A stretch of DNA of 40,617 nt from Donghicola sp041224595 (GTDB lineage Bacteria > Pseudomonadota > Alphaproteobacteria > Rhodobacterales > Rhodobacteraceae). Of this stretch, positions 24,813 to 32,831 are shown piece after piece. The stretch covers positions 1-40,617 of the forward strand of contig NZ_JBGFGN010000078.1 of the NCBI RefSeq assembly GCF_041224595.1. Reading direction: 5' to 3'. The position numbers were made by a program, and so were the translations under genes. Under the pieces are notes generated by a model that was not told the DNA's origin, did no database searches, and was given only the letters and a program-made list of their open reading frames with translations. Numbering within the stretch: the first letter of the stretch is position 1; every line of letters begins with the position of its first letter.

Positions 24813-25820
24813 TTAGCTCTCGCGGTGATATCGCTCCAGAACGGCTACTTCCTCTTTCGAACCAAGGATCACGGGAACACGTTGATGATGCGCGTTGGGT
24901 TGCACATCCAAAATGCGTTCGGTTCCCGTAGACGCGGAACCACCTGCCTGTTCGACAACCAACGCCATCGGGTTGGCCTCGTACATCAGGCGTAGCTTGC
25001 CGCCGTCGGCATTATTGCCTGCGTCCCGTGGATAGAGAAATACGCCACCACGGATCAGGATCCGGTGCACTTCAGCGACCATCGAAGCGGTCCAGCGCAT
25101 GTTGAAGGTCTTTTCACGGGGGCCGTTTTTACCTTGGATGCACTCGTCGAAATAGCGCCTCACCGGCTGATCCCAGAGTGAGTAACGAGAGGCGTTGACT
25201 GCAAATTCGCCCGTGGCCTCGGGGATAACCATATCAGGGAAGGTCAGGCGGAACTCTCCGGTGCCCTGCTGATGCGTAAAACCATGCACGCCATTGCCAG
25301 TCGTGATGACGAGAGCCGTCGAAGGGCCATAGATCGCATAACCGGCACTGATCTGTTCCGCGCCGGCGCGCAGCACGGACCGGTCGTCGGTGGCATCAAT
25401 AGCTGTGGGAAGTTGCGAGATCGAGAAGATCGACCCGACGGAGAGGTTCACGTCGAGGTTTGAAGACCCATCAAGCGGGTCGAAATAGACGAGGTAATCC
25501 CCGGCTTCAGGCTTGTCTTTCAGCCAATAAACCTCGTCGACCTCTTCCGAAACCAGCGCAGCAACGCGCCCGCAGTTCGAACAGTGTCGTACGAAGACAT
25601 CGTTGGCGATCACATCGAGCTGCTTTTGCGTCTCCCCCTGAACATTAGTTGATTTCGTAGCTCCCAGCCTGCCAGCGAACGCCCCGCCGCGAATTTGGTG
25701 AGAGATGATCCGACAAGAGGTCGCAATGTCTTCCATAAGGAAGATCAGATCCTTGTCCAGTTGGTGCTGACTTCGCTGGGACAAAAGAAATTCGCGAAAG
25801 GTGATCTGATTGGCGTTCAT
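24813..25820 (-). CDS. fbp: Fructose-1,6-bisphosphatase, class I
   Basis: It hydrolyses fructose 1,6-bisphosphate to fructose 6-phosphate, the committed gluconeogenic step. The 335-residue protein is of normal length and carries the metal-binding loop YFDPLDGSSNLDVNLSVGSIFSI (about 114-136), the upstream Glu pair SEEVDE, the substrate segment NMRWTASMVAEVHRIL and the C-terminal GGKLRLMYEANPMALVVEQAGG. ATG at 25820 has only a weak AAGG site. The 44-bp gap from otnI contains a small GGGCG / CGCCC hairpin (25843-25859). Pairing with the adjacent aldolase gene makes a two-step route from triose phosphates to fructose 6-phosphate. Confidence 0.93.
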   Translation of the reverse strand: MNANQITFREFLLSQRSQHQLDKDLIFLMEDIATSCRIISHQIRGGAFAGRLGATKSTNVQGETQKQLDVIANDVFVRHCSNCGRVAALVSEEVDEVYWLKDKPEAGDYLVYFDPLDGSSNLDVNLSVGSIFSISQLPTAIDATDDRSVLRAGAEQISAGYAIYGPSTALVITTGNGVHGFTHQQGTGEFRLTFPDMVIPEATGEFAVNASRYSLWDQPVRRYFDECIQGKNGPREKTFNMRWTASMVAEVHRILIRGGVFLYPRDAGNNADGGKLRLMYEANPMALVVEQAGGSASTGTERILDVQPNAHHQRVPVILGSKEEVAVLERYHRES

Positions 25821-25864
25821 GGTACAGGCCTTTTCTTTGAAGGGGCGACACAGACGCCCAAGTG

Positions 25865-26623
25865 TCAGGCGTCGTTCATCCAGCTCAGCGTCGCATCCGT
25901 GCCGCCGCCGGGCTTGTATTCGGCTCCCAGGGGCGCGTCATATCCCAGCCGCGCGATGGTGCTGAAGATGTGGGCGTAGTTGACCTCGCCGTTGTCCGGA
26001 GCCCCCCGATCGGGGACAGAGGCGAACTGGATATGACCAATTGAGGGCAGGAGCGCTTCGATCCGGTGGGTCAGGTCACCCTCCATCAGCTGCACGTGGT
26101 AGCAATCAAACATTAGTTTCAGGTTCGTGGTCCCGACGTCGGCGATCACGGCCAGCGCTTGATCGGTCGTGGTCAGGAAATAGCCCGGTGCGTCATATCT
26201 ATTCAACGGCTCGATCAGGATCGTGATCCCGTAGGGGGCCGCCTTTTCGCAAGCGTAGCGCAGGTTTTCGACGAAGGTCTCATGGGCATCGCGGCCCTCC
26301 GCAAACCCGGCCATGACGTGAATGTTGGGCGTGTTGATCGCGACCGCATAGGCAATCGCCTCATCAATGGCGGCGCGCGCGTCTTTGTCGCGCCCGGGCA
26401 ACGCAGACAATCCGTTCTCGCCGCTCGCTAAATCCCCGCGCCGGGTGTTGAGCCCCAACATGCGCAGGCCGGTTTCTTGCAGGGCCGCCGTCACATCCCC
26501 GGCGGGCACATCGTAGGGCCAATGGCATTCCACGGCGCTAAACCCTGCTGCCTTGGCCGCATGGATCGCGTCAGGCAAAGGCCGGTCCGCCCACAGAAAC
26601 CCCAAGTTCGCAGAAAATCTCAT
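25865..26623 (-). CDS. otnI: 2-oxo-tetronate isomerase OtnI
   Basis: A TIM-barrel sugar isomerase of the hydroxypyruvate-isomerase (Hyi) family. In four-carbon acid sugar pathways OtnI converts the 2-oxo-tetronate made by the dehydrogenase into 3-oxo-tetronate. The 252-residue product has family marks: RFSANLGFLW at the start, VECHWPYD, NIHVMAG, ILIEPLNRYDAPGYFL with the metal-binding Glu, LMFDCYHVQLMEGD, HIQFASVPDRGAPDNGE and GAEYKPGG. Start ATG at 26623 overlaps the otnC stop (ATGA). Hydroxypyruvate isomerase is the alternative for this family, but the direct company of otnC, otnK and ltnD decides for OtnI. Confidence 0.88.
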   Translation of the reverse strand: MRFSANLGFLWADRPLPDAIHAAKAAGFSAVECHWPYDVPAGDVTAALQETGLRMLGLNTRRGDLASGENGLSALPGRDKDARAAIDEAIAYAVAINTPNIHVMAGFAEGRDAHETFVENLRYACEKAAPYGITILIEPLNRYDAPGYFLTTTDQALAVIADVGTTNLKLMFDCYHVQLMEGDLTHRIEALLPSIGHIQFASVPDRGAPDNGEVNYAHIFSTIARLGYDAPLGAEYKPGGGTDATLSWMNDA

Positions 26624-27270
26624 TGGTCCCACTCCACATCAAATTTTGTGATCAAGGCCTGCTGCTGCGCCTGTGTCAGCATCCGCGGGTTCATGCCACG
26701 CGTGAGCATGGCCAGTCGCGCGGTGTCTTCGAGCTCTTCGATGGCATTGCAGGCGGCTTCGATATCCTTGCCCGCAACAACCGGCCCGTGATTGGCCAGC
26801 ATGACCGCACTACGCTTACCGGCAAGCCCACGCACTGCCTCCCCCATTGCCGGATCCCCGGGCAAGAAGAACGGCAGCAACTTGACCTTCCCCAGCTTCA
26901 TGATTCCGTAAGGCGTTAATGGGGGCAAGAAATTGTCTTCATCGGTGTCCGGCATAAGCGACAGCGCGACCGAGTGACAGGAATGTAAGTGCACCACTGC
27001 ACCTGCCGTGCTGCGTGTGTCGTAGAATGCCGTGTGAAGTGGCATTTCCTTCGTCGGCTTGTCGCCGTCGATGTGGTTTCCCATCGCGTCAAATCGGCTG
27101 AGTCTACCAGGATCGAGCCTACCGAAGCTTGTCCCGGTAGGGGAGACCAGAAGCCCGCCGTCTTCTGTTCGGGCAGAAATGTTGCCGGTGCTGCCACCGG
27201 TCAGGCCGCGATCAAACATCGACTTTGCCAGCAGGCAGATTTGCTCGCGCAGTTTTGCTTCGCTTGTCAT
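26620..27270 (-). CDS. otnC: 3-oxo-tetronate 4-phosphate decarboxylase OtnC
   Basis: A class II aldolase/adducin-family enzyme. In this gene set OtnC decarboxylates 3-oxo-tetronate 4-phosphate to dihydroxyacetone phosphate and CO2. The 216-residue protein shows GGSTGNISAR (about 25-34), SPTGTSFGRL, the catalytic Glu in PTKEMPLHTAFY, the zinc-binding pair in VVHLHSCHSVAL, and the third His in ANHGPVVAG. ATG at 27270 overlaps the otnK stop (ATGA); an upstream start at 27378 would lie in otnK. L-fuculose-phosphate aldolase-like activity is the generic alternative, less likely given its neighbours. Confidence 0.88.
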   Translation of the reverse strand: MTSEAKLREQICLLAKSMFDRGLTGGSTGNISARTEDGGLLVSPTGTSFGRLDPGRLSRFDAMGNHIDGDKPTKEMPLHTAFYDTRSTAGAVVHLHSCHSVALSLMPDTDEDNFLPPLTPYGIMKLGKVKLLPFFLPGDPAMGEAVRGLAGKRSAVMLANHGPVVAGKDIEAACNAIEELEDTARLAMLTRGMNPRMLTQAQQQALITKFDVEWDQ

Positions 27271-28538
27271 ACTGCGTCCAGCTTTTCTTGGGCATAGGTA
27301 AAGAAGGTTTCTGTCCCGAAATTGCCGGACTTGAGAGTCAGGGCAATCTGATGCCCGCCCGACTGGCAATAGGTCCAAGGGACACCCGGTGCAATTTCTG
27401 TCCCAATATCAAGCTGGGTCACACCAAGCGCCTTGGTCACGGCCCCCGACGTCTCACCGCCCGCAACGATGACACGGCGCGCACCTTTATCCCGTGCCGC
27501 CACAGCACAAGCTGATAGGGTGGCCTCTACAATCTCTCCGGCACCTGCCACGCCCAGTTTTTCCTGTGCTGCGCGAACGCTTTGCGGGTTGGCTGTTGCA
27601 TAGATGATCGGAGCTTGGTCGAGATCTTGCCTGGACAACCAATCAAGCGCTTTTTGCGGGCCGTTCTCGGCCAAAGCCAGCGGGTCCAACTGGAACGCCG
27701 GAACGCCGCGACTTGTGTAGTCGGCCACCTGTTTGTTTGTCATGGCGGAGCAACTGCCGGACAGCACAATCGTTGCCGCCCCCAGTTCAGGCGCCTCCGC
27801 CTTGCGGGCGTCCGCCGACAGGGTTCCATCGGCCAAATAAAGCGCCGGAAGCGGCATAGCCACGGCACTTCCGCCCGTCATAAGCGGCATATCACGACAG
27901 GCTTCGGCGATGATCCCCAGATCCGAATTGGCAACGGCATCAACCACCACATGCGCCACGCCTTTGGCTTTGAGTTGGTCAAGTTCATTTCGAAGGGCGT
28001 CGGTTCCTTGCGCCACGGTCAACCTGTCGGCCAGACCGACCGGGCGGGTGACCTGCGGCTGCAGAAGCCGCATCAGGTTGCTGTCACGCATCGGGGTCAG
28101 CGGGTGATCCTTCATCGGGCTTTCTGCCAAAGGCTGCTGTCCGACAAACAGATTGCCCATAAAGATGGCGCGCCCGTTTTCGGGGAAAGCCGGACAATAG
28201 ATCGTCTGGTCAGTGCCAAGGTCGGCCATCAGCGCCTCGGCGACGGGGCCAATATTGCCTTCCGCTGTCGAGTCGAAGGTGGAACAGTATTTCCAGAAAA
28301 ACCTCTGCGCCCCTGCTGCCTGCAACCACTTCAACGCGGCTCGGGTCTCGGCGAGGGCCTCATCAACCGGTGCAGTACGAGACTTTAGTGCGATGACTTC
28401 GAATGCGGCAGTGTCAGAAGGCGGGCTATCGGGAACACCGATGCGCAGGGAGACGCGTACACCACTTCGTGCGAGCAAGCCCGCAAGATCGGTTGCGCCC
28501 GTAAAGTCATCGGCGATGCAGCCAAGGATGGTGGTCAT
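27267..28538 (-). CDS. otnK: 3-oxo-tetronate kinase OtnK (DUF1537 family)
   Basis: An ATP-dependent kinase of the four-carbon acid sugar kinase family, formerly DUF1537. It phosphorylates 3-oxo-tetronate at O4. The 423-residue length is normal. The N-terminal domain starts LGCIADDFTGATDLAGLLAR (substrate loop), with FWKYCSTFDSTAEGNIGPV and CPAFPENGRAIFMGNLFVG. The C-terminal nucleotide-binding domain has VLSGSCSAMTNKQV, RRVIVAGGETSGAVTKALG and the ending CQSGGHQIALTLKSGNFGTETFF. ATG at 28538 overlaps the ltnD stop (ATGA); the longer frame to 28724 has no family similarity. Related kinases act on D-threonate or on other acids, so substrate rests on context. Confidence 0.9.
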   Translation of the reverse strand: MTTILGCIADDFTGATDLAGLLARSGVRVSLRIGVPDSPPSDTAAFEVIALKSRTAPVDEALAETRAALKWLQAAGAQRFFWKYCSTFDSTAEGNIGPVAEALMADLGTDQTIYCPAFPENGRAIFMGNLFVGQQPLAESPMKDHPLTPMRDSNLMRLLQPQVTRPVGLADRLTVAQGTDALRNELDQLKAKGVAHVVVDAVANSDLGIIAEACRDMPLMTGGSAVAMPLPALYLADGTLSADARKAEAPELGAATIVLSGSCSAMTNKQVADYTSRGVPAFQLDPLALAENGPQKALDWLSRQDLDQAPIIYATANPQSVRAAQEKLGVAGAGEIVEATLSACAVAARDKGARRVIVAGGETSGAVTKALGVTQLDIGTEIAPGVPWTYCQSGGHQIALTLKSGNFGTETFFTYAQEKLDAV

Positions 28539-29452
28539 GCGTCCTCTCCCGGCAGGGTCAATCCAGCGTTGCGGGCATACACCTTGGCGACTGCGGCGTC
28601 GTCTTCTTGCCCATGTCCCATTCCGGCAGCTGCAACGAATTGCTGTAGCGCCGCCGCAGTAATGGGTGCGCTGAACTGTGCTGATTTTGCGATATCGAGC
28701 ACGATGCCAAGGTCCTTGGGCCATATGTTGACCGAACTATGCGGCGTGTAGTCCCCCGCCACGATATGTGGCGCGCGGTTCTCGAGCATCCAACTGGTTC
28801 CGGCGCATTTACTGATAACTTCAACAAACTTCTCAGGAGCCACGCCTTGGGTCATGCCAAAGGTCAGAGCCTCAGCCATGGTGGCGATATGGACGCCAGC
28901 CAAAAGCTGGTTCACTGCTTTCATCGCGCTACCAGCCCCAACTTCGTCACCAAGCTCGAAAACCGTTTCGGCGATGCTGTCCAGCAGCGGGCGCGCGGAA
29001 GAAAATGCCTGCACGGAGCCGGACGCCATAATCGAAAGTTGACCGCTGGCGGCTTTGATCGACCCCCCGGAAATCGGCGCATCAAGATAGTGAACGCCGC
29101 GTTCATCGCACCTTGTGGCCATGTCTTTAGCGAAGGCCGGAGGGACGGTCGCGCAGGCCAGCACAACCGCGCCAGGTTTCAGTTTCGCAACGATGCCGTC
29201 TTCTCCGAACAGAACGCTTTCGGTTTGGGCGGCATTCAATACCACCACCGCAATGGCATCCAGCGTTTCGGCGACCTCAGAAAGAGGAGCATCTTGCCCC
29301 CCCTCGGCTTTAAACTTGGCGATCTGGTCCGGGTTGATATCAACGCCCCAGACCTTGTGCCCACCACGCAGTGCTGAAGCGGCCATGCCATACCCCATCG
29401 AACCAAGGCCGATAATCGCGACATTTGTAGAGTTCTTGGTATCTATGGTCAT
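28535..29452 (-). CDS. ltnD: L-threonate dehydrogenase LtnD (beta-hydroxyacid dehydrogenase family)
   Basis: This NAD-dependent enzyme would oxidise L-threonate at C2 and so begin the catabolic sequence. The 305-residue protein has the Rossmann motif VAIIGLGSMGYGMA (about 11-24), the substrate-binding DAPISGGSIKAASGQLSIMASG (about 123-144) and the catalytic Lys in SAMKAVNQLLAGVH (about 173), followed by the all-helical C-terminal domain. GGAGG stands just upstream of ATG 29452, inside the end of the TRAP permease gene, implying coupling. The family also includes tartronate semialdehyde reductase and 3-hydroxyisobutyrate dehydrogenase; the otnK, otnC and otnI neighbours favour LtnD. Confidence 0.85.
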   Translation of the reverse strand: MTIDTKNSTNVAIIGLGSMGYGMAASALRGGHKVWGVDINPDQIAKFKAEGGQDAPLSEVAETLDAIAVVVLNAAQTESVLFGEDGIVAKLKPGAVVLACATVPPAFAKDMATRCDERGVHYLDAPISGGSIKAASGQLSIMASGSVQAFSSARPLLDSIAETVFELGDEVGAGSAMKAVNQLLAGVHIATMAEALTFGMTQGVAPEKFVEVISKCAGTSWMLENRAPHIVAGDYTPHSSVNIWPKDLGIVLDIAKSAQFSAPITAAALQQFVAAAGMGHGQEDDAAVAKVYARNAGLTLPGEDA

Positions 29453-29453
29453 T

Positions 29454-31469
29454 TTAACCTCCCTTCACCCAGTTCGGCAGCCACAGTGCAACGTCAGGGA
29501 AGAACAGCACGATAGCAAGCGCAACGACTTGGATGCAGATAAAGGGGATCAGCGCGCGAAAGATCTCGGACAAACTCATGTCCTTAGGCGCGACAGATTT
29601 TAAGTAGAAGGCAGCAGGGCCAAATGGCGGCGAGAGATAGCTGACCTGCATATTCATAGCGAAGAGGATGCCAAACCATACTGGGTCCATGCCAAGCTTG
29701 ATGATGATCGGCACGAAGATTGGCATGGTCAGAAGCGCGATGCCGATCCAATCCATGAACAGGCCCAACACGATCAAGATGCCCATCATGATCAACACGA
29801 TGACCATGGGTGAGGCCCCGCTGTCGAGGATGGTGCTTTCGATGAACCGGTTGCCGCCCATCAGGTTGTAGACACCCACCAGAGCTGCCGCACCCAGGCC
29901 GATCCAGATGATCATGCCGCAGGTTTCAAGCGTTTGTTTCAGGCTGTCGCGGATCAGGGCCCATGTGACTTCGCGGCGGATCAAGGCCGAGACGAACACG
30001 CCGACCACGCCCATTGCCGCGGCCTCGGTCACTGAGGCGATGCCGCCATAGATCGAGCCCAACACGGTGACCGCGACGCCGATGGGCAAGATCACGCCGC
30101 GCATCTTGCGCAGTTTCTCGGACATCGGGATGTTAAGCTCCTCGTCCGAAATGGGCGGGCCCATCTCTGGGTTCGCGTAACAGCGGATAAGAATGTAGAT
30201 GATGTAAAACGATGCCAGCATCAGGCCCGGTGTCACGGTGGCCAGAAACAAATCGCCAATTGAGACGCTGGCCGTCAGACCGTAGACGATCAAGACGATG
30301 GAGGGCGGGATCATCGTGCCCAGCGACCCACCGGCACAGACCGTCCCAATGGCCAGCGCGCGGTTGTACCCAAGCCGCAACATTTGCGGCAAGGCGATCA
30401 GGCCCAGCAGGACGATCTCGCCCCCGATGATGCCCGAGATGGAAGCAAGGAACACGGCTGCAACCAGTGTTTGAACAGCAACACCGCCTTTGATGCGACC
30501 GGCCACAAGGCGCATCGCATCGTAGAGGTCGCGCGCCATGCCCGAGCGGTCCAGCAGCGACGCCATCAAGACGAACATCGGAATGGCCACAAGGACGTAT
30601 TCATTGACGAAGGAATAGATCCGGCTCGATACCAGCGGCACGCCGGACGGGCCGAACCATGCAATGGTGAAGAGGATCGCGATCAGGCCGGTGACAAAGG
30701 CCAGCGGGATGCCCGTCAAGATGAGCACCATGATCGAGCCGACAAGCAGCAGCGAGCCGGTTTGAATGCCAAGGCCGCGTCCTTGCGAAAACAGCAGGTA
30801 GCCGCCAGTGGCGAGGATGACGAAAACGATGCCAATTCCGATGATGGCCCATTTGCTTGGCGCCTCGCCTGCGCTTTGGCGATAGCCGGTGCCCTTCCAT
30901 GCGGTCCAGATATGGCCGACAGATTGCACCGCCAAGACGATCGCCGTGATCAAAAGCATCATTTTGATGAGGGCCGGTGTGATGGGATTCCAAGCCGAGC
31001 CCGAGCGTTCAAGTCGGATGTCGCCCTGCGGCGTCCACCACGACTTTTCGACCATGGTATAGGCGGCGTAGGCAATGGCGAGCGCAAAGAACAAGGCAAG
31101 CATGCCGTTGACCACGTCCAGCAATCTGCGCGTGCCGCCGCTGGTGCCAAAATAGATCAGCCCGATGCGAATATGTTTGTCAGCGGCAAGACATTGCATC
31201 CCGCCATAAAGGTAACAAACGGCGATCAGTGCGATCACGGTTTCATGCGCCCAGATCGTGGGAGCATTGAAGAAATACCGCGCGGCGATTTCATACAGTG
31301 AAATCAATGTTGCGAGTGCAAACAGAAAACTAAAGACGGTCCCGAGCGAGACAATACCGCGATCCAGAACGTTCTGGGGGCCGGCGGTGTCTTCGTCGTG
31401 CGCCCGTTTGAGCGCTTCGAGCTGCGCCTCGACTTCGGCTTCGGTCATCGCCGTTTCATACTGTGCCAT
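29454..31469 (-). CDS. Fused TRAP transporter permease DctQM
   Basis: Small (DctQ) and large (DctM) membrane subunits of a TRAP transporter are fused in one 671-residue protein, which uses an ion gradient for substrate uptake across the inner membrane. Residues about 1-190 form the DctQ part, with four membrane segments (LGTVFSFLFALATLISLYEIA, HETVIALIAVCYLYGG, MLALFFALAIAYAAY, LLITAIVLAVQSVGHIW). A linker segment (about 208-226) leads into the DctM part with the family's GIPLAFVTGLIAILF, SGIIGGEIVLLGLIALPQML, GGSLGTMIPPSIVLIVYG and SYLSPPFGPAAFYLKSVAP. ATG at 31469 has a strong GGGAGGGG site. A hairpin separates it from the binding-protein gene. Confidence 0.92.
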   Translation of the reverse strand: MAQYETAMTEAEVEAQLEALKRAHDEDTAGPQNVLDRGIVSLGTVFSFLFALATLISLYEIAARYFFNAPTIWAHETVIALIAVCYLYGGMQCLAADKHIRIGLIYFGTSGGTRRLLDVVNGMLALFFALAIAYAAYTMVEKSWWTPQGDIRLERSGSAWNPITPALIKMMLLITAIVLAVQSVGHIWTAWKGTGYRQSAGEAPSKWAIIGIGIVFVILATGGYLLFSQGRGLGIQTGSLLLVGSIMVLILTGIPLAFVTGLIAILFTIAWFGPSGVPLVSSRIYSFVNEYVLVAIPMFVLMASLLDRSGMARDLYDAMRLVAGRIKGGVAVQTLVAAVFLASISGIIGGEIVLLGLIALPQMLRLGYNRALAIGTVCAGGSLGTMIPPSIVLIVYGLTASVSIGDLFLATVTPGLMLASFYIIYILIRCYANPEMGPPISDEELNIPMSEKLRKMRGVILPIGVAVTVLGSIYGGIASVTEAAAMGVVGVFVSALIRREVTWALIRDSLKQTLETCGMIIWIGLGAAALVGVYNLMGGNRFIESTILDSGASPMVIVLIMMGILIVLGLFMDWIGIALLTMPIFVPIIIKLGMDPVWFGILFAMNMQVSYLSPPFGPAAFYLKSVAPKDMSLSEIFRALIPFICIQVVALAIVLFFPDVALWLPNWVKGG

Positions 31470-31502
31470 TGTCCCCTCCCGGAACGTGAGCGAATGCGTG
31501 GG

Positions 31503-31530
31503 GCGAAGGGGCCGGTTCTGGCCCCTTCGC
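31503..31530. promoter_or_regulatory. Intercistronic hairpin between TRAP binding protein and permease
   Basis: GCGAAGGGGCC and GGCCCCTTCGC form a perfect 11-bp stem with a 6-nt loop in the 80-bp gap. No T run follows in the operon direction. Such stem-loops often protect the upstream transcript, so that the soluble binding protein is made in excess over the permease. Confidence 0.7.
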
Positions 31531-31549
31531 AACGTTTCATGGTGTGGAT

Positions 31550-32584
31550 TTACTCGGCCAGAAGACCGGCTTCGATCAGGTAGGACGTAACGCTTTCATA
31601 GGCCTTGCCAGCCATGTCAGATCGCTCGGCCCAGTTGGCCCACTGCGACTTAGCGATACCGCGGAACCGGGCACGCTCTTCGTCAGACCAGTTAATCACG
31701 GTGATGTCTGGATCGGCCATCGCTTCTGCAACGGCGACCTCGTTCTGCTCGTCCAGCTGACTGACCATATCGCGCGCAAAGACGGAAACAGACTCGTTCA
31801 GGATGGTCTGAAGATCTTCGGGCAGGCCATCATAGATGTCTTTGTTTACTGACACTTCGATCACAGGCATCGAGTGGAAGCCGGGATACAGCGGGTATTT
31901 GGCGAACTCGTGCATGCCTTGGGCATGGTTGGTCGAGAAAACGGTGTAGTCGGCTGCGTCGATCACGCCTTTTTCCAGCGAGGTGTAGACCTCGGAACCG
32001 GGCAGGTTCACGGGCGACGCACCGGCTGCGGCGAAGACTTCTTGCACCATGCCTTCTGGTGCGCGCATTTTGATGCCTTTGAGGTCATCAACACCGTAGA
32101 TCGGCACTGTCGACAAGAAGGCCTCGACCCCCGTTGCAGAGGCGCCAAGGAACTGCAGCCCGTAGGGGTTTACCAACTCGTTGAACAGCGCTTTGCCGCC
32201 GCCGTTTTCCATGTAGTCGAACATCTGCTCAGGTGCAGACCATGCGCCGACGAGGTTGCCCAACATGGCGAATGCAGGATCCTTGCCCGAGAAGTAGGAC
32301 GGATCGGTGATGTGGCCTTGCAAGATGCCCGCACCAACAGCGTCGAGCGTTTCATTATGCGCCACCACGGTCCCAACCGGAACAACAGTGATCTCGATGC
32401 GCCCGTCGGACAGTTCTTTGACGCGGTCCGCCCATGCTTCTTCGATTGGAAAGAAGTTGTCTCCGGCCTGCGCCGATGTCTGGAACGTCCATTGGTAGTC
32501 TTGGGCCAGCGCCGACGTCGCGACAAGGGTTGATGCGGCGGCGATGCCGCTCAGGACGAGCGATTTGAAAGTGTAGTGTGTCAT
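31550..32584 (-). CDS. TRAP transporter solute-binding protein (DctP family)
   Basis: This periplasmic receptor captures the substrate and delivers it to the DctQM permease. The 344-residue precursor has a clear signal peptide (Lys at 7, hydrophobic SLVLSGIAAASTLVA, cleavage after SALA at about residue 27). The mature domain contains the conserved organic-acid binding Arg in DDLKGIKMRAPEG and GSEVYTSLEKGVIDAADYT. ATG at 32584 follows GGGAGGAACC, an excellent ribosome site. It is the first gene of the eight-gene operon, divergent from the LacI-type regulator. The actual ligand cannot be read from sequence; a four-carbon sugar acid is inferred from the downstream enzymes. Confidence 0.92.
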   Translation of the reverse strand: MTHYTFKSLVLSGIAAASTLVATSALAQDYQWTFQTSAQAGDNFFPIEEAWADRVKELSDGRIEITVVPVGTVVAHNETLDAVGAGILQGHITDPSYFSGKDPAFAMLGNLVGAWSAPEQMFDYMENGGGKALFNELVNPYGLQFLGASATGVEAFLSTVPIYGVDDLKGIKMRAPEGMVQEVFAAAGASPVNLPGSEVYTSLEKGVIDAADYTVFSTNHAQGMHEFAKYPLYPGFHSMPVIEVSVNKDIYDGLPEDLQTILNESVSVFARDMVSQLDEQNEVAVAEAMADPDITVINWSDEERARFRGIAKSQWANWAERSDMAGKAYESVTSYLIEAGLLAE

Positions 32585-32668
32585 GGTTCCTCCCACAGCG
32601 CCGAAATAGCGCTAATTTTCAGTTGATCGTGGCCTCCTCCGAAACCACGGCAATGCCCGGATTAACCC

Positions 32669-32698
32669 ACCGGTATCGCAACCGGTACCGATACCGGT
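32669..32698. promoter_or_regulatory. Operator candidate between dctP-type gene and lacI-type gene
   Basis: ACCGGTATCG (32669-32678) and CGATACCGGT (32689-32698) are perfect 10-bp arms around 10 bp. A nested ATACCGGTAT palindrome lies at 32691-32700 and another ACCGGT in the centre. CG-centred palindromes of this kind are typical LacI/GntR-group operators; the site sits between the two divergent starts. Confidence 0.7.
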
Positions 32699-32831
32699 AT
32701 TGATACCAGTGTCCGATTCGACCTATTCTGTCAATGCTTCGACGTCGACTTTGCGATACAGACGCGTGAATAGAGGTTCGGATTTTGCTGGCGATGGGCC
32801 ACCTGCCGGCAGACAGAAGGAAGGCAAGCCT

